The notes under the pieces are model-generated. The model was not told the DNA's origin. It ran no database searches and saw only the letters and a list, made by a program, of their open reading frames with translations. The position numbers and the translations under genes were made by a program. A DNA stretch of 64,000 nucleotides from Hyphobacterium sp. CCMP332 (GTDB lineage Bacteria > Bacteroidota > Bacteroidia > Cytophagales > CCMP332), in the NCBI GenBank assembly GCA_014323545.1, contig CP058647.1, forward strand, positions 1,122,001-1,186,000, written 5' to 3'. This document shows, in pieces, positions 52,099 through 61,525 of the stretch; within the stretch, counting starts at the first letter, position 1, and the number at the start of each line of letters is the position of its first letter.

Positions 52099-54264
52099 AT
52101 GGCAGATCAAAAAAAACCAAATAATAAAAAATTAATGCCGGGAGGAAATGGCAAGCAGCCCAATATACAGATTTATGTAATTGGTGCTCTTTTGCTCATG
52201 GTAATCCTCGTAACCTATTTAAGCAAAGCGGGTTCGACCATTACGATAACTGAAAAACGTTTTCACGAAATGCTCGTTTCCAATGACGTCAAAGAAGTAG
52301 TGCTTATAAAAAATCAGGATTTAGTCGAGGTCACCTTAAAACCGGAATCCGTAAGCAATGAGAAATACAGGAAAGAGCTTGAAAACCGCGGAGTATTAAG
52401 CAATACCTCGGGACCGCATTATCAATTTCAAATTACTTCTGTCGAAATTTTTCATGATGATTTCAATGAAATCATGGATAAACTACCCGAAGAAGATCGA
52501 ATTGGATATAAGACCGATACGCGTTCAGATTTCACCTCTTTGGTGTTTAACTGGGGCTTTTTGTTTTTAATCCTCTTTGTGTTCTGGATTTTAATGCGGA
52601 GAATGACGGGCGCAGGTGGCCCGGGAGGACAAATCTTTAATATCGGAAAATCTAAAGCAGCCCTTTTTGATGCTGAGAACAAAGTAAAGATCACATTTAA
52701 AGATGTGGCCGGAGTTGAGGAAGCAAAAGAGGAAGTCAAGGAAATCGTGGAGTTTTTAAAAGACCCGGGCAAATTCACCAAATTGGGTGGTAAAATACCA
52801 AAAGGCGCATTGCTTGTGGGTGCTCCCGGAACAGGTAAAACCCTTCTTGCAAAAGCTGTTGCAGGAGAAGCCGGTGTTCCTTTCTTTTCATTGTCGGGTT
52901 CTGACTTCGTGGAAATGTTTGTAGGTGTTGGTGCAGCCAGAGTAAGAGATCTCTTTAAACAGGCCAAAGAAAAAGCTCCAGCTATCATTTTTATAGATGA
53001 GATCGATGCAATTGGCAGAAGCCGGGGAAGAGGACAAATGCCTGGTTCCAATGATGAAAGAGAAAACACTTTGAATTCCCTTTTAGTTGAGATGGATGGT
53101 TTTGCTACTGACTCAGGTGTAATTATTCTTGCAGCCACCAACCGTCCGGATGTCCTGGATTCGGCTTTATTGCGACCGGGAAGGTTTGACCGTCAGATAA
53201 GCATTGACAAACCCGATATCGCCGGAAGAGAAGCCATATTTAAAGTTCATACAAAACCTTTAAAACTGCATTCGGAAATTGATCCAAAGAAACTGGCGGC
53301 GCAAACTCCCGGTTTTGCAGGGGCAGAAATTGCCAATGTCTGTAATGAAGCAGCTCTGATTGCCGCAAGAAAATCAAGAACTGAAGTGCATATGGACGAT
53401 TTCCACGATGCCATTGACAGGGTAATTGGTGGATTGGAAAAAAAGACCAAAATCATTTCTCCAGATGAAAAAAGAATTGTCGCTTTTCACGAAGCAGGTC
53501 ATGCCGTTGCAGGATGGTATCTCGAGCATGCCGATCCTTTAGTTAAGGTAAGTATCGTACCGCGTGGTATTGCAGCACTTGGTTATGCCCAATATCTGCC
53601 CAAAGAGCAGTTTTTACATACTACCGAACAATTGTTTGATGAGATGTGTATGGCTCTGGGTGGAAGAGCTGCTGAGGAGTTGACTTTTGGTAAAATCTCC
53701 ACGGGCGCACTCAGCGATCTGGAAAGAATAACCAAAATGGCATACGGAATGGTTACCATTTACGGTATGAACGATAAAATCGGTAATATTTCATTTTATG
53801 ATTCCAAGCAGAGCGAATACAATTTTTCAAAACCCTATTCAGAATCAACTGCTGAAACAATTGATGAAGAAGTGCGAAAAATTGTCACCAAGGCCTATGA
53901 AAGAACCAAGCAATTATTGACAGAGAAAAAAGAGGAACTCGGTAAGCTTGCCGAAGAACTTCTTGAAAAAGAAATAATATTTCAGTCTGATCTTGAAAAA
54001 CTCATAGGAAAAAGGCCATTTGCTCAGCCAACCACTTACGAGGAGTTTATTAATAAACAGGATAAAAAAGTAGAAGAAAAAAAGCATGTCTCTCCTGAAG
54101 AATCCGGAGAAAACAAGGAAGCCAAGGAGCCAAACAGTCCAATTTCCGAAACTTCATCCTCAGCCAACGGCGCTGTAAAACGAGAAAAAAAGGAAGATGA
54201 AGATTCCGAACTTTCAGAAAATTCTGGTTCAGAGGACCATAATACTGATAGAAACAAGGAATAA
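52099..54264 (+). CDS. ftsH: ATP-dependent zinc metalloprotease FtsH
   Basis: A 721-residue membrane-anchored AAA+ protease that degrades damaged membrane proteins and regulators. Two N-terminal membrane helices (about 25-41 and 147-165) flank a periplasmic domain. Walker A GAPGTGKT is at 241-248, Walker B FIDEID at 298-303, and zinc motif HEAGH at 464-468. The C-terminal about 80 residues form an acidic Ser/Glu/Lys-rich disordered tail, longer than in E. coli FtsH. A good Shine-Dalgarno-like AAGGA precedes ATG 52099. The stop codon overlaps the lpxH-like start codon by one base (TAATG). Confidence 0.96.
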   Translation: MADQKKPNNKKLMPGGNGKQPNIQIYVIGALLLMVILVTYLSKAGSTITITEKRFHEMLVSNDVKEVVLIKNQDLVEVTLKPESVSNEKYRKELENRGVLSNTSGPHYQFQITSVEIFHDDFNEIMDKLPEEDRIGYKTDTRSDFTSLVFNWGFLFLILFVFWILMRRMTGAGGPGGQIFNIGKSKAALFDAENKVKITFKDVAGVEEAKEEVKEIVEFLKDPGKFTKLGGKIPKGALLVGAPGTGKTLLAKAVAGEAGVPFFSLSGSDFVEMFVGVGAARVRDLFKQAKEKAPAIIFIDEIDAIGRSRGRGQMPGSNDERENTLNSLLVEMDGFATDSGVIILAATNRPDVLDSALLRPGRFDRQISIDKPDIAGREAIFKVHTKPLKLHSEIDPKKLAAQTPGFAGAEIANVCNEAALIAARKSRTEVHMDDFHDAIDRVIGGLEKKTKIISPDEKRIVAFHEAGHAVAGWYLEHADPLVKVSIVPRGIAALGYAQYLPKEQFLHTTEQLFDEMCMALGGRAAEELTFGKISTGALSDLERITKMAYGMVTIYGMNDKIGNISFYDSKQSEYNFSKPYSESTAETIDEEVRKIVTKAYERTKQLLTEKKEELGKLAEELLEKEIIFQSDLEKLIGKRPFAQPTTYEEFINKQDKKVEEKKHVSPEESGENKEAKEPNSPISETSSSANGAVKREKKEDEDSELSENSGSEDHNTDRNKE

Positions 54265-55091
54265 TGAACTCTAATTTTCCACTGCTCCTGGAGCTTGAAA
54301 ATCTTGACGGAGGTAAAAAAATATTTTTTGCCTCCGATTTTCATTTAGGGACACCTAATGAAAAATCGAGCCTGGAAAGGGAAAAACTCATTGTAAAATG
54401 GCTCGAAGATATCAAATCTCAAGCTTCACACATTTTTTTACTCGGTGATATATTTGATTTCTGGTTTGAATACAAACACTGCATTCCCAAGGGTTTTCAT
54501 CTATTCAAAGCAAAAATAACCGAGCTTCGGGAAGCCGGTATTCCCATTTATTTCTTTACCGGAAATCACGACATGTGGATGTTTGATTATTTCCCAAAAG
54601 AATACGGCATCCCTGTGTTAAGAAAAAATCAAATCCTAAAAGTCGCCGATAAAAAATTGCTCATTGGCCACGGCGACGGACTCGGACCAGGTGATCGTTT
54701 CTATAAATTTTTAAAAGCTTTTTTCGCCAATAAAATCTGTCAGTTTCTGTTTGAATGGATCCACCCAAATCTTGGAATGGCTCTGGGAAAATTTTGGAGT
54801 GGAAGGAGCAGATTAGCAAATTCAAAAAACGATGAATCTTTTCATGAAGAAGATGAACGCCTTTTGCACTATTGTATAAACACCTTGAAAAAAAATCAAT
54901 TTGACTATTTCGTTTTTGGTCATCGGCATCTTCCTCTTGATTTGAAAATTTCAGATGAATCTCGATATATAAATCTCGGTGAATGGGTGAATCATTTCAC
55001 ATTTGCCACTTTTGATGGAATTGAAATGGAGCTCAAATCCTATGCTGGGAAAAACGATTTAATCATTCGAAAGGACTTCAGTCAGAGGTAA
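54264..55091 (+). CDS. lpxH: UDP-2,3-diacylglucosamine diphosphatase-like metallophosphoesterase
   Basis: A 275-residue calcineurin-like enzyme that would hydrolyse UDP-2,3-diacylglucosamine to lipid X in lipid A synthesis at the inner membrane. Motifs are FASDFHLGTPN, LLGDIFDFWFEYK, FTGNHDMWMFDY, IGHGDGLGPGDRFYK and FGHRHLPL. The GDxxDxW pattern and the HGD block fit LpxH closely. The start is ATG 54264, coupled to ftsH by TAATG. Linkage with ftsH is notable because FtsH controls lipid A synthesis in E. coli through LpxC. The symbol is a best match, since LpxH2-type relatives exist. Confidence 0.85.
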   Translation: MNSNFPLLLELENLDGGKKIFFASDFHLGTPNEKSSLEREKLIVKWLEDIKSQASHIFLLGDIFDFWFEYKHCIPKGFHLFKAKITELREAGIPIYFFTGNHDMWMFDYFPKEYGIPVLRKNQILKVADKKLLIGHGDGLGPGDRFYKFLKAFFANKICQFLFEWIHPNLGMALGKFWSGRSRLANSKNDESFHEEDERLLHYCINTLKKNQFDYFVFGHRHLPLDLKISDESRYINLGEWVNHFTFATFDGIEMELKSYAGKNDLIIRKDFSQR

Positions 55092-55105
55092 ATTAATCCC
55101 TAGAA

Positions 55106-55771
55106 TTAATTACTTAGCCAACCGTCCACTAAGTTTATAATTCTCGAACCGTATTCTGCATTTTTTTCCGAATGAGTTACCTGAATAATGGTAACTCCAT
55201 CTTCCCGATTAAGTGTTTTGAACAAATTCATAATTTCCTCACCCTGTGTTGAATTAAGATTTCCTGTGGGTTCATCGGCAAGAATCAATTTGGGTTTCCC
55301 AACGATCGCACGCGCTACTCCTACAAGTTGTTGTTGTCCTCCTGAGAGCTGATCGGGAAACAAGTCTTTTTTGGCCACAATATTAAAGCGGTCGAGAACA
55401 TCGGCTACCCTGCTTTTTCTTTCTCTAGAAGGCACATTCTGATAGATCAAGGGCGTTTCAATGTTCTCGTATACAGTGAGTTCATCGATGAGATGATAGC
55501 TTTGAAATACAAATCCGATAAAATTTTTATGAAGCTCTGACTTCTTTCTATCCTTCAATTGGTGAACTGCCTCCTCGAGAAAATAATAAGAACCCGCTGA
55601 AGGAACATCTAACATTCCAAGAATGTGAAGTAAAGTAGATTTCCCCGCTCCAGATGGTCCCATAATCGATACAAAATCACCTTCATTAAATTGCAGATTT
55701 ATATTTCTGAGAACATATGTTTTGTTAAAAGCATTGGAATAATATTTCTCGATTCCCTCTAGTCGAATCAT
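55106..55771 (-). CDS. ABC transporter ATP-binding protein (LolD/MacB-like), orphan
   Basis: A 221-residue ATPase with Walker A GPSGAGKST, Walker B LILADEPTGNL and signature LSGGQQQLVGVARA. The usual Arg after LSGGQQQ is Leu here. The family couples ATP hydrolysis to lipoprotein sorting or efflux through FtsX/MacB-like permeases. No permease gene is adjacent, so its partner is encoded elsewhere. I prefer ATG 55771 over an upstream TTG at 55789. The gene is convergent with the lpxH-like gene (14-bp gap) and divergent from the flippase gene. Confidence 0.88.
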   Translation of the reverse strand: MIRLEGIEKYYSNAFNKTYVLRNINLQFNEGDFVSIMGPSGAGKSTLLHILGMLDVPSAGSYYFLEEAVHQLKDRKKSELHKNFIGFVFQSYHLIDELTVYENIETPLIYQNVPSRERKSRVADVLDRFNIVAKKDLFPDQLSGGQQQLVGVARAIVGKPKLILADEPTGNLNSTQGEEIMNLFKTLNREDGVTIIQVTHSEKNAEYGSRIINLVDGWLSN

Positions 55772-55786
55772 ATCAAATGTTTTATT

Positions 55787-55794
55787 CAAATTTA
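55787..55794 (-). promoter_or_regulatory. Candidate -7 box TAAATTTG for the ABC ATPase gene
   Basis: It matches TAnnTTTG on the minus strand 15 bp upstream of the ATG at 55771. No TTG -33 element is found at the expected spacing, so this is weak evidence. Confidence 0.3.
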
Positions 55795-55955
55795 TTTTAA
55801 ATCGAAGAATTAATCGGCTTTACTTGATAAACGGCTCTTATCCATGGTTTAAAATAAATTTCACAGAGAATTATTATTTCTCATTTTTGAATTGAATACA
55901 ATTTAATTCTCTTAAATAGGCCATCTTCATCAAAGTCCAATTCTTTCAACCATCA

Positions 55956-55963
55956 TAAATTTG
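55956..55963 (+). promoter_or_regulatory. Candidate -7 box TAAATTTG for the polysaccharide cassette
   Basis: A TAnnTTTG match 44 bp upstream of the first flippase start codon. A TTG -33 partner is not evident. It would be the promoter of the four-gene cassette if functional. Confidence 0.3.
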
Positions 55964-56007
55964 AAAATCTATCTTTAAAAACGTCATTTGCGCAAAGCAT
56001 TAATTAT

Positions 56008-57249
56008 TTGAAAATTTTAAAATCATCCATTTGGTCGGTTGCTTCGGTAGGAATACGCTCTGTCATAATCTTTATCGTCAATAAACTATTTGCCGCCAAT
56101 TACGGACCACAAGGGATTACGCTTTTAGCCCATTTTCAAAATCTACTGAGCATATTTCTTACCGTTCCTAATGACGGTGTCAATAAAGGGGTCATTAAAT
56201 ATGCCGCTGATTCTACTCTGGATGAAAAAAATTATTATCCAATTCTGAATGCAGGCCTGGTACTCAATTTGTCCATTTTTCTAATATGTGTAATTGGTAT
56301 TTTTCTCTTAAAAGGAAATTTTGAAAATCCATTTACAGGCACAAATACGCTTTGGCTAATACTGGTATTTTTTCTGGCATTATTGCAATTGATAAACCTG
56401 CTCGGTCTGAGTATTTTACTGGCCAAAGAAAAACTTCAGCCATTTGTAATTCTGCAGGTTGTTGGAAATGTAATTTCGCTGCTAATGGTCTGGGTTTTAA
56501 TTGAAATGGCCAGCTTTCAGGAAGCGCTTTTGGGCTGGGCTTCAGGACCCGCAATTAGTTTGGTATTTACTTTTATTTATCTGCTTAGAAAAGAAAAGCT
56601 TTCGATCTTCAAGTTGTTTATTCTTCCCTCCCTCGCTTATCTCAGGAAATTAAGCGATTTTATTCTGATGGCACTGAGTATTGTCATTTTTAGTAAATCG
56701 GTCGATTTTATCATCCGTCAATACGCCATTTCCAATTTTAATACCATTGATACGGGCCATTGGCAATCTGTAGTAAGAATTTCGGATTTATATTTGATGG
56801 CATTCGTAGCTGTTTTGAGCATGGTGTACTATCCTAGAGTTAGTTCTATCATCAACAAAGAAGATGAGTTGAAGGCCTTTGTTAAAGCTTTCTTTTGGAA
56901 GGCCAGTGCGCTTTCCATTCCCTTTCTAATTATTGTTTATTTATTCAGGAGTGAATTTTTAATTCTTTTTTTTAATAAAGGATTTACCGATGCCGCCTGG
57001 TTATTTCCCTATCAATTGTTGGGTGACTTTTTCAAGATGGCTAGTTGGATTTTGGCTTTTTTAATTCTAGCGCAATCGAGAACCAGACTTTTTGTAAGCT
57101 CGCAATTTGTTTTTGCGATAATTCTATTGTCTGTAACCTATTACTTGATCGGCATATTCGGAATTGAGGGATTCCCTATGGCTTATGCTTTTAAACAAGC
57201 ATTGTACTTAATTTTTGTAATTTACGTTTACAGAAAAATGATTTCCTGA
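56008..57249 (+). CDS. O-antigen translocase-type flippase (Wzx/WzxE-like)
   Basis: A 413-residue membrane protein with about 12 helices of the MVF/PST superfamily. Its N-terminus (SSIWSVASVGIRSVIIFIVNK..YGPQGITLLAHFQN..VNKGVIKYAAD) resembles O-antigen/ECA translocases that flip undecaprenyl-linked glycan units across the inner membrane. The start is TTG 56008. It is the first of a tight four-gene polysaccharide cassette; the next flippase begins directly after its TGA. The specific glycan is unknown. Confidence 0.87.
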   Translation: MKILKSSIWSVASVGIRSVIIFIVNKLFAANYGPQGITLLAHFQNLLSIFLTVPNDGVNKGVIKYAADSTLDEKNYYPILNAGLVLNLSIFLICVIGIFLLKGNFENPFTGTNTLWLILVFFLALLQLINLLGLSILLAKEKLQPFVILQVVGNVISLLMVWVLIEMASFQEALLGWASGPAISLVFTFIYLLRKEKLSIFKLFILPSLAYLRKLSDFILMALSIVIFSKSVDFIIRQYAISNFNTIDTGHWQSVVRISDLYLMAFVAVLSMVYYPRVSSIINKEDELKAFVKAFFWKASALSIPFLIIVYLFRSEFLILFFNKGFTDAAWLFPYQLLGDFFKMASWILAFLILAQSRTRLFVSSQFVFAIILLSVTYYLIGIFGIEGFPMAYAFKQALYLIFVIYVYRKMIS

Positions 57250-58476
57250 TTGAATAAAAGAATTACCAAGGAAACATTCATTTACATACTTGGTACAATG
57301 GCTATACTATTAATAGGCTTTGTACTTAAGTATCTACAAACCAATGGTCTTAGCACTGAGGATTTTGGAAATTATACATTTATAACTTCATTCATTGGAT
57401 TTACAGTCCTATTTTTTCAAATGGGATTTATTCCCAGCTTGAAGTTGATTATTAGCAATGAAAGTCCAGAAGCCCAGAAAAAAACTCTCGGTATAGGATT
57501 TATTATAACGATGGTTCTTGGAATCATTTTTAGTCAATTCATATTATTATCCTCTTTTTTTGTAGATGATATTTTTAACACAAAAGTTTCAGAAATATTT
57601 CTGCTTTGTTCGCCTTTGTTTTTTTCATTTTTATTTGTCCACTTTTTTAATGCTGTGGGAATTGGAAAAGGGAAACCGAGTATTGGAATATACTTTGAAT
57701 TAGCTTCAAGAGGTGTATTTGCATTAATCCTATACTACTTTTTCATAATTGGAGAAATGAGCGTATTTAAAGTAATTATCCTCAGCACTCTTTCTAATAT
57801 TTTCTCTATTCTTTTGTTCTTTCTAATTCTTAAACCAAGTTTTCAAGATTTGAAAACATCATGGGAAAAAGTAAAGGACATGCAAAGAAAATTTGGCAAA
57901 GACTACTATTTAGGGTCTATTACCAATCAAAGTACATTTAAAATTGATGACCTTTTAATTTCCGCTTTCGTTTCACCCATTCAATTGGGTTTTTACGCAC
58001 TTGCGCGATTATTATGCTCGCCGATAGGATTGGCATCCAGTGCATTGAATAATGCTTTGTTCAGGGATTACAGCAAGTACGATAGAATTCCGGGCAAAAT
58101 ATTTATTATAAATGCAGGTTTCGGGCTTTCAGGATTGATAATTATAAATGTCATTTCTGATTTCATTGTAAATGAAATATTTGGAAATGAATACGCTGAG
58201 GTAAATAATTACATATTCCTTTTTTCATTAGCTTTTTTATTTATGGCTCTTTATCAGCCTTTCAATTTTTTAACTGCCAAGGGTAAAGGCAAAGTCGTTA
58301 GAAATACTGCGCTTATAGAATCCGGGGTAAATCTTTCAGGTAATTTTGTCCTTATTCCAATTATTGGTTTATACGGAGCTTTAATTACAACATTATGCGC
58401 CCGAATGGTTCATTTCGGAATGAAATGGTATTATTATCGTCTTTATATAAAAGAAATCAGTAAAAGTAATGTCTAA
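57250..58476 (+). CDS. Polysaccharide flippase (oligosaccharide flippase family)
   Basis: A 408-residue polytopic protein of the PST/MVF superfamily (YILGTMAILLIGFVLKYLQTNGLSTEDFGNYTFI at its N-terminal end is typical when read in short pieces such as GLSTEDFGNYTF). It would export lipid-linked sugars. The start is TTG 57250, directly after the stop codon of the first flippase. It overlaps the next glycosyltransferase by 8 bp. It shares no obvious close similarity with the preceding flippase beyond fold, so the pair is not a recent duplication. Base composition is AT-rich. Confidence 0.87.
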   Translation: MNKRITKETFIYILGTMAILLIGFVLKYLQTNGLSTEDFGNYTFITSFIGFTVLFFQMGFIPSLKLIISNESPEAQKKTLGIGFIITMVLGIIFSQFILLSSFFVDDIFNTKVSEIFLLCSPLFFSFLFVHFFNAVGIGKGKPSIGIYFELASRGVFALILYYFFIIGEMSVFKVIILSTLSNIFSILLFFLILKPSFQDLKTSWEKVKDMQRKFGKDYYLGSITNQSTFKIDDLLISAFVSPIQLGFYALARLLCSPIGLASSALNNALFRDYSKYDRIPGKIFIINAGFGLSGLIIINVISDFIVNEIFGNEYAEVNNYIFLFSLAFLFMALYQPFNFLTAKGKGKVVRNTALIESGVNLSGNFVLIPIIGLYGALITTLCARMVHFGMKWYYYRLYIKEISKSNV

Positions 58477-59626
58477 AAAAGTATGCATGCTTTCAACCGG
58501 TCATTCTGTAAAAGATGACAGGATCTTTTTTAAAGAGGCTCTTTCATTGCAAAGCGCCGGTTATGAAGTAAATATGTTATTTCTTGTAAATTCTGATGGA
58601 TTTGCAAGAGATATGAGTGGCAAAATTTTAAATCCCGATGGTCACCATGATTTTTATATAAACGATATACGGGTGATTCTGGTAAAACGAAAATCTAATA
58701 TTTTAGACAAATATTTGAACAAAATATTTCTTTCTTCTTTTCAAAAAGAAATTATAAAAACCGGTATAGATTTAAATGCAGACATATATCATTGTCATGA
58801 ACCAGAATCATTGTATTTGGGCTACAAAATTTGCAAAAGACTATCTAAAGGTAAGCTGGTTTTAGATGCACATGAATCCTGGGTCAAATTGGGTTTTAAG
58901 TCCAGATATGTAAAAAATAAAATCATTCCAAAACTTAAATACCTTATATCAGCTAATCAACTGACACGTGGGTATTTACTCAATTTGAACTACGGAATAA
59001 AATCTGAAGTCATATATAATGCAGCCATTTTTCAAAAAGATGTAGAAACTAAAAGTGATAATTCCTCTACTTTCAGAATTGTTCATGAAGGAACGCTTAA
59101 ATTTAATCGAGGATTAAAAATGATGCTCAAGGGCATCAAAATATTAAAATCAAAAGGTATTGATTTTGAATGGGACTTTTTAGGATATATTCCTTCCAAG
59201 GAATTGGCCTTTATTAAACAATATCAAAAAACACATAAACTTGATCAATACATCAATTTAAAAGGCAATTTAAATTATGAGGACTTACCCTCAGCTCTTG
59301 AACGGTACAATTTGGGAATAATCGCCTCCATTTATGAAAGCAATAACTACCTCGCAGGTCCTCCGAATAAATTATTTAACTACATAGCAGCAGGAATTCC
59401 TGTCTTAGCGCTGGATATACCTGAAACTTCCAGGATTATTCAAAAATATCAGGTTGGAAAAGTTCTTAAATCAGCCTCTGTTGAAAATTTTGTGAACGAA
59501 ATACTAAAATTAGACAGGGATCGGAATTTATACACCGAAAATATTCGGACCAATCAACATGAATTTATTTGGAAGGCAGAAGAAAAAAAGCTTTTAAAAT
59601 TCTATGGCGATTATTTAATTTCATGA
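58469..59626 (+). CDS. Glycosyltransferase, family 4 (GT-B)
   Basis: A 385-residue GT-B enzyme transferring sugars from nucleotide donors to surface glycans. An N-terminal acceptor domain (STGHSVKDDRIFFKEALSLQSAGYEV) and a C-terminal donor domain (FRIVHEGTLKFNRGLKMMLKGI, NLGIIASIYESNNYLAGPPNKLFNYIAAGIPVLA) are visible, with the donor-contact Glu in an E(x)7-type position around YESNNYLAG. The start is ATG 58469, overlapping the flippase by 8 bp. It is probably cytoplasmic and membrane-associated. Donor and linkage are unknown. Confidence 0.88.
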   Translation: MSKKVCMLSTGHSVKDDRIFFKEALSLQSAGYEVNMLFLVNSDGFARDMSGKILNPDGHHDFYINDIRVILVKRKSNILDKYLNKIFLSSFQKEIIKTGIDLNADIYHCHEPESLYLGYKICKRLSKGKLVLDAHESWVKLGFKSRYVKNKIIPKLKYLISANQLTRGYLLNLNYGIKSEVIYNAAIFQKDVETKSDNSSTFRIVHEGTLKFNRGLKMMLKGIKILKSKGIDFEWDFLGYIPSKELAFIKQYQKTHKLDQYINLKGNLNYEDLPSALERYNLGIIASIYESNNYLAGPPNKLFNYIAAGIPVLALDIPETSRIIQKYQVGKVLKSASVENFVNEILKLDRDRNLYTENIRTNQHEFIWKAEEKKLLKFYGDYLIS

Positions 59627-59642
59627 AGTTGAAACAAAATTA

Positions 59643-60590
59643 ATGATCCTTACAATTATTGTTACCTGTTATAATCACGAAAATTATCTTGAAGAAGCAA
59701 TTAATTCAGCGATTCATCAAAAAATACAAGAGAAGCAAATAATTGTCATTGATAATGGAAGTGAGGATTCAAGCAGGGAACTACTTATTAAAATAAAAGA
59801 GACACATCCCTTCATTGAATTAATTTTACCGGATAAAAAGCTTAACTATTGTCAGGCTTTTAATTTGGCCTTTAAAAAAGCCAAAGGCCAGTTTATTATT
59901 GATCTTTCAGGTGATGATGTTCTTACACCGGAATTTGCATTAAAAGTTCTGGCAGAATCCAATTCACTTTCGGCAGAATACGGTGTTTTCTATAGTAATG
60001 TGGAATACATTGACAAAGAGGGCAAACATTTGAAATACCATTTTGGCAAGAAGGGCGATTCAAAATATCAGTTTCAAGCGCCTAGTGGTTTTATTTATAA
60101 AAATCTGCTTGAAAAACATATTATTTCTTCACCGGGAATGATATTTAAAAAAGAGGTTTTAAACGAATTGGGCGGCTACGATGAGTCATTGTATTATGAA
60201 GACTTTGATTTTTGGATACGAAGCAGTAGAAATTGGAAATACAAATACCTGGATAGTATTGGCGTAAAAGTTCGCCGACATGGAGGAAGTCTCGGAAGCA
60301 ATTTCTATAAAAAAAATCAAAAGGAAATGATGTGGTCCACTTTTAAAGTTTGTCTTAAAGCAAAGGAGCTCAACCGCACAGATGAAGAAAATATGGCACT
60401 TCACAAACGATGCTCCTATCATATGAGGCATGCTGTGCTTACCGAACATTTTCGTTTGGGCAAAAAGTATTATGCATTGATCAAATCCATCGGGAAGCCA
60501 TTTTTAATAGACAGAATTTTTCTCGGGCTTGCCTTATTGCAGTGGCCGGTTTACCCTTTTTACAAAATGTACATCAGCGATCATCGATGA
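59643..60590 (+). CDS. Glycosyltransferase, family 2 (GT-A)
   Basis: A 315-residue GT-A enzyme. It starts LTIIVTCYNHENYLEEAINSA and has IDNGSEDSSRELL, the donor-binding acidic SGDDVLTPEFA (DxD-like) and a YEDFDFWIRSSR block containing the catalytic-base region typical of family 2. It is the last gene of the cassette, 16 bp after the family 4 transferase. The start is ATG 59643. The 3' end overlaps the convergent rsgA gene by 10 bp. Confidence 0.9.
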   Translation: MILTIIVTCYNHENYLEEAINSAIHQKIQEKQIIVIDNGSEDSSRELLIKIKETHPFIELILPDKKLNYCQAFNLAFKKAKGQFIIDLSGDDVLTPEFALKVLAESNSLSAEYGVFYSNVEYIDKEGKHLKYHFGKKGDSKYQFQAPSGFIYKNLLEKHIISSPGMIFKKEVLNELGGYDESLYYEDFDFWIRSSRNWKYKYLDSIGVKVRRHGGSLGSNFYKKNQKEMMWSTFKVCLKAKELNRTDEENMALHKRCSYHMRHAVLTEHFRLGKKYYALIKSIGKPFLIDRIFLGLALLQWPVYPFYKMYISDHR

Positions 60591-61525
60591 GTTTCCTCAT
60601 CCAGAATGATACTTAAATAACTTTTATATCTGTCCGGATCAATTCGCGCATTTTCAAGCGCATCAATAACCGCACAACCGGGTTCATGCACATGCGTGCA
60701 GGTATTAAAACGGCATTCAAGAGCAAAATCTTTGAGATCGGGGAAAAACATTGAAATTTCATAGGCTTCCAGATCCTCGATGCCAAATTCTTTTATTCCG
60801 GGCGTGTCTATAATTTTAGTTTGTTCTCCGAGGTCATACATGGTAGCAAAAGTAGTCGTATGCTTTCCTTTATTGCTAAATTTTGAAATCTCCGCGGTTC
60901 GCAAATCAAGGTCGGGCTTGAGATAATTTAACAAACTTGACTTACCCGAGCCGGAATGCCCTGAAATTAATGATTTCTTTCCCTTAAAAACAGCATCAAC
61001 CTGCGCCAAACCTTCCCCGCTTTTTAAGGAAAATGAATATACAGGATATCCAATGGCCCTGTAAATGAGTTCTATTTCTTCGAGCTTCATCAAATCCTTT
61101 TCGCGGAGCAAATCAATTTTATTAATCAATACTGTGGCATTAATTCCAAATGCTTCTGCCGCTAAGAGATAGCGATCCAGAAATCCCCTTGACGTCCTGG
61201 GTTCTTTGATTGTAAAAAGTAAAACAGCCAAATCGAGATTTGAAGCCACAATATGAGAATGTGCGGTTTTCCGCGGTGATTTGCGGATCATATAATTCTC
61301 TCTCGGAAGAATTTCGACAATATTAGCAGCATTGGGCCCTTCGTGATTTTTTTCAAGATCGATAATGACCCTATCCCCTACTGCAATTGGATTGGTAACT
61401 TTTTTATCAGCGAGTTTAAATTTCCCACGCAATCTGCATTGAAAATAATCGCCTCTTTCAGATTTGACCGTATACCAGGAGCCGGTTGATTTATATACTT
61501 CTGCTTTAATACCGGTGCTAACCAT
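60581..61525 (-). CDS. rsgA: Ribosome small subunit-dependent GTPase A
   Basis: A 314-residue circularly permuted GTPase that checks maturation of the 30S subunit. An N-terminal OB fold precedes the G motifs in permuted order: INKIDLL (G4), GHSGSGKSS (G1) and DTPG (G3). The C-terminal zinc site is CRFNTCTHVHEPGC. The start is ATG 61525, overlapping the waaA end by 8 bp, so the two are probably co-transcribed on the minus strand. The length is standard. Confidence 0.95.
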   Translation of the reverse strand: MVSTGIKAEVYKSTGSWYTVKSERGDYFQCRLRGKFKLADKKVTNPIAVGDRVIIDLEKNHEGPNAANIVEILPRENYMIRKSPRKTAHSHIVASNLDLAVLLFTIKEPRTSRGFLDRYLLAAEAFGINATVLINKIDLLREKDLMKLEEIELIYRAIGYPVYSFSLKSGEGLAQVDAVFKGKKSLISGHSGSGKSSLLNYLKPDLDLRTAEISKFSNKGKHTTTFATMYDLGEQTKIIDTPGIKEFGIEDLEAYEISMFFPDLKDFALECRFNTCTHVHEPGCAVIDALENARIDPDRYKSYLSIILDEETHR

